A DNA stretch of 46,277 bases. Source: Akkermansia muciniphila. Lineage in GTDB: Bacteria > Verrucomicrobiota > Verrucomicrobiia > Verrucomicrobiales > Akkermansiaceae. Each line of letters opens with the position of its first letter. The stretch's first letter is position 1. The notes beneath the pieces are model-generated. The model saw only the letters and a program-made list of their open reading frames with translations. It was not told the DNA's origin and made no database searches. The stretch covers positions 1 to 46,277 of the forward strand of contig CAMAQB010000014.1 of the NCBI GenBank assembly GCA_945860285.1, given 5' to 3'. Of this stretch, positions 24,624 through 32,421 are shown one piece after another. The translations under genes were made by a program, and so were the position numbers.

Positions 24624-25284
24624 GGCGTGGGCGGTTGCTGCCGTTCGTGCAGTGCGCGCGAGAGAGCCGTGAGTCGTCGCACCAGTGTGAGAAAAATTCC
24701 CGCGATCATGACCCCCAGCAGCCACGTCACCACCGGCAGCGTTTTCGTGGCAAAAGTCAGTCCCGCCATCAGCAGACAAATGGCCGTTGCCAACGCCATG
24801 CGCTGTGGTTTGGCCATCGGACCCCGGAAATCATGCGTGCCGAGCAAACTCGCCCCATGCATGCGCACACACGCCGTCATCAGCGCCCCGCAGGCGGCCA
24901 ACCAGCCCAGCGGACACTCAGGGGCGTGCCACCCGCCTGACCCAACGCCGCCAGAATCGCCACATCGGCAATGCGATCCGGGAATTCATTGAACAGGTCT
25001 CCATTCGCCGTCTTCAAGCCGCCCTCCACCGCCAGCATTCCATCCATCAAATTGCAAACCAGCCGCAGTTGAATCCCCACCGCCGCAAGAAACCATGGCA
25101 ATGCCGCGGGCATGAACCGAGCGCCGTAAAGCATGCATGCCGCCGCCCCGAGAGCAAACACCGCACTGGCGACGGATACCTGATTCGGTCTCACCCCCGC
25201 CCGCAGCAGCGCCCGCGACAGCCCACTCGCCCATCCCGCAGATCGGGACTTCAGCGGACGACGGGCAGAAAGATCAGCGTTCAT
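24620..25284 (-). pseudogene. CDP-alcohol phosphatidyltransferase-like gene with a -1 frameshift
   Basis: Two overlapping frames together give one protein of about 221 residues. The first (25284 to 24880, 134 aa) holds the start MNADLSARRPLK and the CDP-alcohol motif beginning DGMLAVEGG, with the downstream GDLFNEFPDR. The pattern differs from the canonical DGxxARx8GxxxDxxxD by Val for Arg and Asn for the first Asp of the second pair. The second frame (24901 to 24620, 93 aa) supplies the remaining membrane part, starting from the LGWLAACGALMTACVRMHGAS stretch and including FRGPMAKPQRMALATA. The switch falls at a run of four C (four G at 24921-24924 on the plus strand); one extra C restores the frame. 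It could be a sequencing or assembly error, a real mutation or a programmed slip. The downstream acyltransferase start overlaps its stop. Confidence 0.75.
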
Positions 25285-25327
25285 TGTTGGTCAGGACGAT
25301 GACTCACCATGAGCCATCAACATCGGA

Positions 25328-26056
25328 TTGCAAGCCTGCGCTTCCGATCCATTGAAAATCCTATTCTTCCCTGTCAGTGCCACAATTCAAACATCGAAAA
25401 CACGACTTAATCCAGCAGACTTTGATCGACTCATGGGACGCGCCTTCGCTGCACGTCCTGTCAATTTTATTGACTCTCCACGGGGCATCAATAACCTGCT
25501 TCCTCTCTGCTCACGCCTGCCCTTCCCTTCTGGGGAAATCGAAACGTGGGGACGCGGCATCGAGCGCATCTTCGCCGCCTGTAACGACGCGGGTGCCCCC
25601 AAACCAAAGCTGACCTTGGATGGCACCGGCATCGCCCTGGAGTTCCGTTATACACCGGAATACCTCAAGGCGATGAAGACCCCGGAAGTCGCCGACCCAG
25701 TCACCCCGGAAGTCACCCCGGAAGTCACGGCACCTGTTAATCAAGGGGTAGAGTCGGGGGTAGAGTCGGGGCTAGAGTCGGGGCTAGAGTCGGGGCTAGA
25801 GTCGGGGCTAGAGTCAGGGCTAGAGTCAATCCTCTTCCGATCACTCCACGCTCTTGCCAGCCAGCCGCTCTCCAAGTCAGAAATCGCAACTTCCATTGGT
25901 CAGCAGAGCGCCTCTGGAAAACTCCACGAACGCATTCGCCAAATGCTCGTTCACAACCTCATCGAGCGCACCCTCCCGGACAAACCCAACAGCCGACTCC
26001 AAAAATACCGCCTCACCAACCAAGGCCGCGCCTGGCTCTCCCGGCACCCGCATTGA
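25328..26056 (+). pseudogene. 5'-truncated AlbA_2/HATPase-type regulator remnant
   Basis: The frame has no proper start (TTG and unrelated sequence at its beginning). From about 25520 it resembles the C-terminal half of AlbA_2/HATPase_c_4 regulators: SGEIETWGRGIERIF, then VTPE repeats (25693-25727), a run of ESGL repeats and the tail TLPDKPNSRLQKYRLTNQG. The DNA-binding AlbA_2 part and most of the ATPase-like part are absent. Seven tagagtc copies spaced 12 bases apart (25749-25827) encode the GLES repeat. It sits at the edge of the broken-gene segment before the restriction locus. Confidence 0.7.
25457..25480 (+). repeat. Palindromic 24-bp direct repeat, copy 1
   Basis: The sequence is cctgtcaattttattgac with tctcca following, containing the inverted repeat GTCAA/TTGAC with a 5-base loop. 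It matches 26135-26158 with one mismatch. TTGACT of the repeat, with TAACCT 16 bases further, could form a promoter. Confidence 0.55.
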
Positions 26057-26134
26057 CTTCATAAACGACCATCCCGTCACCGCCGCTTCACACCGCCGCA
26101 ACAGCGCGCTAAGAACTGGCCAAACCGGGCATGG

Positions 26135-26158
26135 CCTGTCAATTTTCTTGACTCTCCA
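26135..26158 (+). repeat. Palindromic 24-bp direct repeat, copy 2, possible promoter-operator
   Basis: Same element as at 25457-25480 with one mismatch (C for A). Here TTGACT (26148-26153) and TAGTCT (26170-26175) are 16 bases apart, 15 bases before the ATG of the small frame at 26191, so it may be a promoter with an overlapping operator. Confidence 0.5.
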
Positions 26159-26190
26159 AGGCCGGACATTAGTCTGGCTTGGTTGTGCAA

Positions 26191-26355
26191 ATGCCTGTCA
26201 AACTCCATTCCACTGCTGTTGTCGTGAACTACCATGTTTACGGCACGGATGGCGACTTCGCACGCCACTTCGCCTTCAACGCCGAGGAGCGCTTCCTGTC
26301 CCTCTACCAGTTCGCCGACGAGGTGAACAAGAAAGTCACCCACCTCGACACTTAA
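26191..26355 (+). CDS. Small unknown protein (54 aa), possible remnant
   Basis: The short frame encodes a protein starting MPVKLHSTAVVVNYHVYG and ending NKKVTHLDT. It is 3 bases upstream of an HsdM N-terminal fragment. It is protein-like but no family is recognised. It may be a small regulator or the start of a lost gene. The promoter-like palindromic repeat lies directly in front. Confidence 0.4.
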   Translation: MPVKLHSTAVVVNYHVYGTDGDFARHFAFNAEERFLSLYQFADEVNKKVTHLDT

Positions 26356-26358
26356 CTC

Positions 26359-26544
26359 ATGGCCCACAAATCCACCACCGATACCTCGACTGCCAACTTG
26401 GGCTTTGAACAGAAGCTCTGGCTCACCGCAGACATGCTCGGCGAAGGCGATCCCGCTCTGCGGTTCCGCGCCCTCCATCCTTTTTCAATATTTCCACAAA
26501 TGGACAAAAATGCGGTAAGAGCATTTGAGACTGCTGATACCTAA
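26359..26544 (+). pseudogene. Type I restriction HsdM N-terminal remnant
   Basis: The first about 27 residues (NLGFEQKLWLTAD) match the conserved start of HsdM methyltransferase subunits, which in intact proteins continues with the residues of a KYISD-type helix. Here the homology stops after TAD and the remaining residues are unrelated; the gene ends after 61 residues instead of 450-550. This is a decayed type I restriction-modification gene at the edge of the functional restriction locus. Confidence 0.65.
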
Positions 26545-26558
26545 TTTCATCAAGAACC

Positions 26559-27686
26559 GTGCAAGACATCGCTACCACTCCAACTCCTGGCAATTACTGC
26601 TCCAAAGATGCCGTCTTCTCCTTTTTCACCGGAGCCGGATTCTTGGATCTGGGTTTTGAGAAATCCGGATTTGAGATCGCCTTCGCCAATGAGCTCAATG
26701 CCGAGTTTGTGCAGGGATACCGCCACTCCCGGGCGAAGATGGGGCTGCCGCTGCCGCGCTACGGCATCGCCTGTGATTCGATTGACGATCATCTCAAGCC
26801 GGAAGCTGCCGCCGCGCTGAAGAAGCAGATCGCCGAGACGCGGAAAAGCGGCCAAACGGTCGGCTTCATTGGCGGCCCGCCCTGCCCGGACTTCTCCGTC
26901 GGCGGTAAAAACCGGGGGCACAAAGGCGACAACGGTCGGCTCTCCCGATCCTATATCGACCTGATCCTCGCACAAAAGCCCGATTGGTTTGTCTTCGAGA
27001 ATGTCAAAGGCCTGTGGCGGACCAAGCAGCACCGCGAGTTCTTCGATCAACTCGTCGCGGATCTCGCTGCGGCGGGATACCAGACGAAATCGAAACTCCT
27101 TAACTCGATTGCCTTTGGCGCACCGCAGGATCGGGATCGTATCATTCTATTCGGTGCGAGGACTTCGTTCATGAAGAAGCACAAGGTCTCGTTGGAGAAC
27201 TTCGACTGGAACTTTGCTGTCAAACATCCAGAGCGCAGCGCGTTTGACTTCGAGTGGCCGACCACATCGAAGTTCGGAGCGTCTCCGAAACCCACCTCCG
27301 CGCCAATTGAACTGACGATACAATACTGGTTCACCAAGAACGATGCGGAAAGCCATCCAAACGCAGCGCACTGCTTCACTCCCCGCGCCGCGTTGCCGCG
27401 TTTTCAGACCATTTCTGAAGGGGACGACAGCAAGAAGTGTTTCAAGAGACTCCACCGCCACCGCTATTCTCCCACCGCTTGTTATGGAAACAATGAAGTG
27501 CATCTTCATCCGTACGAAGCTAGGCGGATTTCTGTCGCGGAAGCATTGGCGATTCAATCGTTGCCAAAGGAATTCGAGTTGCCTTCAACGATGTCGCTTT
27601 CTGCGATGTTCAAAACTATCGGAAATGGTGTTCCTTATTTGATGTCGAAGGGGATCGCTGACTCCATCAAATCTTTCCTTCATTGA
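26559..27686 (+). CDS. DNA C5-cytosine methyltransferase
   Basis: The 375-residue product has all the conserved C5-MTase blocks: motif I FSFFTGAGFLDLGF, motif IV GGPPCPDFSVGGK with the catalytic Cys near 109, motif VI FENVKGL, motif VIII QDRDRI, and motifs IX-X around GNGVPYLMSKGIADSI. The variable target-recognition region lies between motifs VIII and IX (about 200-320). The start is a GTG at 26559, the first plausible start in frame. It is followed 22 bases later by the McrB-like gene, so the three genes form one operon. It probably protects host DNA from the restriction partner. The recognised sequence cannot be predicted. Confidence 0.9.
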   Translation: MQDIATTPTPGNYCSKDAVFSFFTGAGFLDLGFEKSGFEIAFANELNAEFVQGYRHSRAKMGLPLPRYGIACDSIDDHLKPEAAAALKKQIAETRKSGQTVGFIGGPPCPDFSVGGKNRGHKGDNGRLSRSYIDLILAQKPDWFVFENVKGLWRTKQHREFFDQLVADLAAAGYQTKSKLLNSIAFGAPQDRDRIILFGARTSFMKKHKVSLENFDWNFAVKHPERSAFDFEWPTTSKFGASPKPTSAPIELTIQYWFTKNDAESHPNAAHCFTPRAALPRFQTISEGDDSKKCFKRLHRHRYSPTACYGNNEVHLHPYEARRISVAEALAIQSLPKEFELPSTMSLSAMFKTIGNGVPYLMSKGIADSIKSFLH

Positions 27687-27708
27687 AATCCAAACAACGA
27701 CCTGTCCA

Positions 27709-29301
27709 ATGACATCCAACGAAATCCGCAATGAAATTCTGAGGTCTGCACGACATTTGATCGGCACCCGCCTGCCTTACCTCGTCGGAGCAAACAGCAT
27801 TACTATCTTGGAGGTTACCGAAACCTTGATCCGGGCGAACCGAAATGAAGGCAGTGTGACAATTCCCTTGGATGCCGTAACAGAATTAGCTCGCGGCCTT
27901 GAGGGAGGCGGCCCGATTCACATCGACACACTATTCCACGGCAGAGGGAATTACCGCACCGCGCTAGAAACAATCGCAGCAAACTCCCCACACTGCGGCT
28001 ATCTCCCAGCAAATTCGACACGCAACCAAGGAGCGAAAAAGCTGGTGTGGTTTTCGCGCGAAATTCACGACCTTGGACAAATTCTCGATGCCACTGACTT
28101 GATGGGTCAGGAACAACAGGAGGAATTGCCGTTGGCGCAGTTTCAAGACACCCCCATTTCCCGCGCTCTACTCTCCAAACCCTTCCTGATCCTCACGGGG
28201 CCCTCCGGAACGGGCAAGACGCGCGGGTCGATCCAACTGGCGGAGAGCCTTTGCGACGCGGATTGCCGGGCGGTGGTCGCGGTGGGGGCGGATTGGACGG
28301 ACAACCGACATGTGCTGGGGTTCCTCAATCCGCTTCAGACTGCGGATGGAACTCCGACCGGAGCGCCGATTTACGAGACAACGGAGATTCTGAATTTGCT
28401 GCTGCATGCGAATGCGGAGGAGAACAGGGAAAAGCCCCACGTCCTGATTCTGGATGAGATGAACCTTTCCCATGTGGAGCGGTATTTCGCGGACTTCCTC
28501 TCGGCGATGGAGCTGGAGGACAAGGAAAAGGCGCTGAAGCTGCATTCCGCCGGACTGGCGAAGACTCGCGAGGGCGTGGACGTGGAGGGCAGCATCGACT
28601 TTCCCGAAAACCTATTCGTGATCGGCACCGTGAACATTGATGAGACGACCTACATGTTCAGTCCGAAAGTGTTGGACCGGGCGAATGTGATTGAGATCCA
28701 CGCGGATCCGACCGCGCTGGCAAACTTCCTAAAAGGTATAGCGGGCGAGGCGGGACCGGAGGCACGGAACCATGGGGTTTCATTTCTGGATGCGGCCCGG
28801 GTAATCCGAAACGAGGATGCCCACGGCCATGTGCCGCTGGTGACACCCGAGTTTAGAGAACTTGCGGCACAGCGGCTGATGGAACTCTTCGAAATCATGA
28901 AGCGCGGGCGCGGAGAGTTCGGTTTTCGGACCGGGCGCGAGGTGCTGGCTTACCTGCGGACGGCGCATTTCCTCACTCTGGAAGCGCAACGGGCGGCATG
29001 GTCTGCGCCGGATGGCGACTGGCTGAAGGCGTTGGACGCGCAGATCCTACAAAAGATCCTGCCTAAGCTGCATGGCAGCCGCACGCGTCTTGCCCCCTTG
29101 CTAGGAGCGCTCGCTCAGTATTGTGCCACGGCAACCAAAGCCTATGCCATGGAGCATTTCGCTGAGGGAGGGAACTCGCCGAAGCGTGGCTTGAACGACG
29201 CTCGGAACATTCAGAATCCGAAGTTTAAGGAATCTTACAAGAAGCTGGAACGGATGATCGAGGTGCTGGTGGAGGAGCAGTTCGTGAGTTTCATTTGCTG
29301 A
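27709..29301 (+). CDS. McrB/LlaJI-R1-like AAA+ motor of a restriction system
   Basis: A 530-residue protein. Residues up to about 145 form a separate N-terminal domain, perhaps for DNA recognition. An AAA+ module follows, with Walker A GPSGTGKT near 164, Walker B LILDEMN near 246 and GTVNIDETTYMFSPKVLDRA near 305, which replaces the NTADR motif of canonical McrB, as in LlaJI/BsuMI-type motors. The C-terminus is helical. It should power DNA translocation for the nuclease encoded next, whose start lies 12 bases after its stop. Confidence 0.85.
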   Translation: MTSNEIRNEILRSARHLIGTRLPYLVGANSITILEVTETLIRANRNEGSVTIPLDAVTELARGLEGGGPIHIDTLFHGRGNYRTALETIAANSPHCGYLPANSTRNQGAKKLVWFSREIHDLGQILDATDLMGQEQQEELPLAQFQDTPISRALLSKPFLILTGPSGTGKTRGSIQLAESLCDADCRAVVAVGADWTDNRHVLGFLNPLQTADGTPTGAPIYETTEILNLLLHANAEENREKPHVLILDEMNLSHVERYFADFLSAMELEDKEKALKLHSAGLAKTREGVDVEGSIDFPENLFVIGTVNIDETTYMFSPKVLDRANVIEIHADPTALANFLKGIAGEAGPEARNHGVSFLDAARVIRNEDAHGHVPLVTPEFRELAAQRLMELFEIMKRGRGEFGFRTGREVLAYLRTAHFLTLEAQRAAWSAPDGDWLKALDAQILQKILPKLHGSRTRLAPLLGALAQYCATATKAYAMEHFAEGGNSPKRGLNDARNIQNPKFKESYKKLERMIEVLVEEQFVSFIC

Positions 29302-29313
29302 GGAATCTGCCGC

Positions 29314-31665
29314 ATGAACGGGTATTCCGCCATCGCTCTGCGTCTGGAAGGCTCCGCCGCCTGGTGGGTGCTGTCCACGCCCGGTTGTCCGGAGGCACTG
29401 GACCCGGATGGTGCGGCATTTCCCGAGATCCGCCCCGGTGTGAAGGCGCACACGGTTGACCCCTCCGCCACGGGGCGGGTGCCGATCGAAATGACGGAGA
29501 GTGCGGACGGGCACCTGATCCGGCTGCTGGAAACGCGGCGCTATGAGTGGGAGGTCATTGGCGCTGAGGATGCGGAGGTTTACAGTTCGCTGGAGGCGCT
29601 GCCGCGCAGGCAGTGGAGCAAACGGCGGGTGAAGACACTCTCGGGTGCCTTCACGGTGGTGAACCATCTGGGCATGTCGGATTTTCGGATCACGGTGGGC
29701 GGGTGCGAGCATCGCTTCGCGCTGGAGATCGCCTCGGCGAAGCTGGACTATCACACTGAGTTCCGCCAAATCACGGAGGATATCGCGGATTTCTGCCAGC
29801 AACTTCTCTTGAATTGGGACGCTCCAACTTCACTGAAGTTCACGAATGATCCCGAGGAGGTGGCGCGGCTCACCTTGGAGAAATTCCTTTTCTTGCGCTC
29901 GCACTTGCCACCGGAGCGGCTGGAGGAACTGCTGGAGGTGATCAAGCGCAGGCCGAACTCGCGGCTGGTTCGTGAGGCGGCGTGGTCGCCTACATCGGCG
30001 GCGGGGTCGCCGGACTGGCTGCGGAATCCGGTGGTGATGGCGCGCGAATGGCAACGCCTCTCATGCGGTGGCAGGCCGATACCGGGACAGGTGCTTGATG
30101 TGCGGAAGGAGGATTCGGTGGACACGCCGGCAAATCGTTTCCTCAAGTTCGCGCTTACCGAGTTTCGCGATCTATGCCGTGAGGTGATCGAAAAGCATCC
30201 GAACGCGCTCAGTGTGTTGCATGAGGCGCGCGAACTGGCAGTCTGCCTGGATGCGGTGCTAGCGAGACCATTTTTCCGGCAGCTCGGCCAGCTAACCCGG
30301 CTACCGCTGGACAATCCGACGCTGCAGCGACGCGATGGCTACCGCGAAATTTTGCGGGCTTGGTTGCTGGCGCAGGCGGCGTCCGCGCTGGCATGGGATC
30401 AAGATGAGGAAGCCTACGGTGGCCCCACCCGCAACGTGGCTACACTCTACGAGTATTGGGTGTTTCTCCAGATCCATCAGATCCTCGATGAGATTGTGGG
30501 CGTTACCCGCGATGCGGACAACCCGAGGCCCGCCGATGACGCTGATCCATTTCTGGAAATGAAGGATGGCGAGTTGCACATCCATCTCAAGCGTGGCAAG
30601 AAAACCTGCGCACCGTTCACTATCACTCTCGCATCGGGAATGGTGCTGCGGCTCCATCTCTACTACGAGAGGACTTTTCAAATACAGCGTGGAGCCACGG
30701 AGCCATCATCCTACTCCCGCCAATTTAAGCCTGATTACACGCTCGCCATCTTTCCCGCACGTTTTCAGAACGAGCAGGACGCGTCGGAACAGGGAAAGAT
30801 TGCCTACATCCATTTCGACGCGAAATACCGAGCAGAGTCCATGAAGATGATTTTTGGCGACCTGCTGAAGGACGAAGAACTGGATTTGGAAAAACAGGAA
30901 GGCAAAGCTTCTGCCACTTATCAGCGTGGAGACCTCCTCAAGATGCACACTTACAACGACGCAGTGCGCCAAACAGCGGGCTCCTACGTTCTGTATCCTG
31001 GCTCGGACACGGAGACCAAGTTGAACAAGTTCCACGAGATCGTTCCGGGCGTCGGCGCGTTCGTTTTAAAGCCCGGCAAGGATGAATATAAAGTAGAGCT
31101 GAAGAAGTTCCTTCTGGATGTCTTCCAGCATCAAGCGGATCAGTTCACGCAATACCGCTACTTCTCTGACGTCATTCACGCTACGGTTCAAGAGACTCCG
31201 GCTACTTATGGCGGCCTATCAACTTGGCGGCCGAGTGCGATTTGCGTGCTGGCCTTCTTGAAAGCGGAAGTCCGTGACCTCTGCAGAGAGAAGCGACTGG
31301 TCTACAGCCGCGCGCTCAAGGACGACGAAGAGCGTTCGCCAATACGGATTCAACTAGGCAATTTGGCAGGGGCCGTCCTTTGTCCCTACGAAGGAGGTAT
31401 AACCGCTGAAAAGAAAACATTGCCATGGTTAGCACCTATCCTGTCTTGCGAAATGTTGTCGCGGGAGCAATTGTGCAGTGTTCTGAGAAGCGAAGGCTGG
31501 CCCGAGACTTTGATGCCGACAAGCGCATCAGCCTATTTATTGTTCCGCCTAGATCTCGATTCTAGAGTTGCGAGGCGGCTGGTGACAAGTCTTACTCCGA
31601 CTAGGTCCTATCAGGTGGTTTCTCGGACACTGGGCGAGCTGGATGCTTGCCCAGCAGTGAGCTGA
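29314..31665 (+). CDS. DUF2357 nuclease (McrC/LlaJI-R2-like) with C-terminal extension
   Basis: The 783-residue protein is probably the restriction nuclease. The first half fits DUF2357-type McrC-like proteins. A PD-(D/E)xK nuclease core can be read in FKPDYTLAIFP and YIHFDAKYRAES, giving the D...D-x-K triad near residues 475 and 505. After about 625 a C-terminal extension of 160 residues begins (TYGGLSTWRPSAICVLAF) and has no recognised domain; it might read target or modified bases. With the upstream methyltransferase and AAA+ motor it forms a likely LlaJI/BsuMI-like restriction-modification system. Confidence 0.82.
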   Translation: MNGYSAIALRLEGSAAWWVLSTPGCPEALDPDGAAFPEIRPGVKAHTVDPSATGRVPIEMTESADGHLIRLLETRRYEWEVIGAEDAEVYSSLEALPRRQWSKRRVKTLSGAFTVVNHLGMSDFRITVGGCEHRFALEIASAKLDYHTEFRQITEDIADFCQQLLLNWDAPTSLKFTNDPEEVARLTLEKFLFLRSHLPPERLEELLEVIKRRPNSRLVREAAWSPTSAAGSPDWLRNPVVMAREWQRLSCGGRPIPGQVLDVRKEDSVDTPANRFLKFALTEFRDLCREVIEKHPNALSVLHEARELAVCLDAVLARPFFRQLGQLTRLPLDNPTLQRRDGYREILRAWLLAQAASALAWDQDEEAYGGPTRNVATLYEYWVFLQIHQILDEIVGVTRDADNPRPADDADPFLEMKDGELHIHLKRGKKTCAPFTITLASGMVLRLHLYYERTFQIQRGATEPSSYSRQFKPDYTLAIFPARFQNEQDASEQGKIAYIHFDAKYRAESMKMIFGDLLKDEELDLEKQEGKASATYQRGDLLKMHTYNDAVRQTAGSYVLYPGSDTETKLNKFHEIVPGVGAFVLKPGKDEYKVELKKFLLDVFQHQADQFTQYRYFSDVIHATVQETPATYGGLSTWRPSAICVLAFLKAEVRDLCREKRLVYSRALKDDEERSPIRIQLGNLAGAVLCPYEGGITAEKKTLPWLAPILSCEMLSREQLCSVLRSEGWPETLMPTSASAYLLFRLDLDSRVARRLVTSLTPTRSYQVVSRTLGELDACPAVS

Positions 31666-31784
31666 CAAAGAAGGGAAAAACTCAAGACCAAGTGAGCCAC
31701 GCTGAACACGATGGACGGCATGGCGATGGTGGTGTGCCTGGGCCTCAGGATTGGGCACCAACGGCGCGGCGCAAGCGTTGTCTC

Positions 31785-31864
31785 GCCCTTTCAGGGCTTG
31801 GGATGTTTTTGGCGATTGATCCCAGGGCGATGCCCTGGGCTGGTATATCTCGCCCCTTTGGGGC
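31785..31864 (+). repeat. Cluster of REP-like palindromes
   Basis: Three short perfect or nearly perfect palindromes lie close together: GCCCTTTCAGGGC (31785-31797), CCCAGGGC/GCCCTGGG (31821-31839) and GCCCCTTTGGGGC (31852-31864). A fourth, partial one (cgcctctttggggctgag) lies near 31935. Such arrays are recurring dispersed repeats in PVC-group genomes, often copied by REP-associated transposases, though no such transposase is in the window. Confidence 0.65.
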
Positions 31865-32058
31865 TTAGAGCGCCATGTCGAAGATGCAGGTCATCGAAGA
31901 ATTGATCAATCTCGCCATGGGCCGCGAATATCCCGCCTCTTTGGGGCTGAGAGTGCCTCCAACTCTTCGCGGCGGAGATGGTCACCAAGGTAAAAAAGTG
32001 CGACATTTTGACGCATCAGGCGTTAAACAGGCTTCATTCCTGGCCCTTTTCGCTCAAA

Positions 32059-32336
32059 AAATGCCTTTCGGAAAATTGCGAATGCCTTCCGTCGGTTGAC
32101 AAATGCCGTTCGGAAAACTCCGAATGCATTCCGTCGGCTGACAAATGCCGTTCGGAAAATTGCGAATGCCTTCCGTCAGTTGACAAATGCCATTCGGAAA
32201 ATTCAGAATGCCATCCATCGTTTGATAAATGCCGTTCGGAAAATTACGAATGCCTTCTGTCGGTTGACAAATGCCGTTCGGAAAATTCGGAATGCCTTTC
32301 GTCGGTTGACAAATGCCGTTCGGAAAATTGCGAATG
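32059..32336 (+). repeat. 42-bp tandem repeat, six full units plus a partial one
   Basis: Units begin at 32059, 32101, 32143, 32185, 32227, 32269 and 32311 (the last 26 bases long). The consensus starts aaatgccgttcggaaaatt and ends with gtcggttgac. Each unit is itself two diverged 21-base halves sharing the AATGCC start. In the frame running TNAVRKIANAFRRL the halves translate to two similar heptads (NA-V-R-K-I and NA-F-R-R-L types). There is no start codon or ribosome binding site for that frame, so it is treated as a minisatellite. Confidence 0.85.
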
Positions 32337-32421
32337 AACGAGATTTTTTTGAATTCTGTAATTCTGAAATTCTGTCAAAAATGGCGGGAGTATCAGAAAG
32401 CGCATTTTTCATGCCCTGTCC

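Larger units (their letters stand above)
31666..32421. other. Repeat-rich intergenic region after the restriction locus
   Basis: About 750 bases without a supported gene, holding a block of palindromic REP-like sequences and a 42-bp tandem repeat, each annotated separately. All reading frames that cross the tandem repeat stay open only because the unit length is a multiple of three. Confidence 0.7.

Noticed and set aside
32059-32336. CRISPR array
   Set aside because: The whole 42-bp unit repeats with only point differences; there are no distinct spacers and no cas genes nearby.
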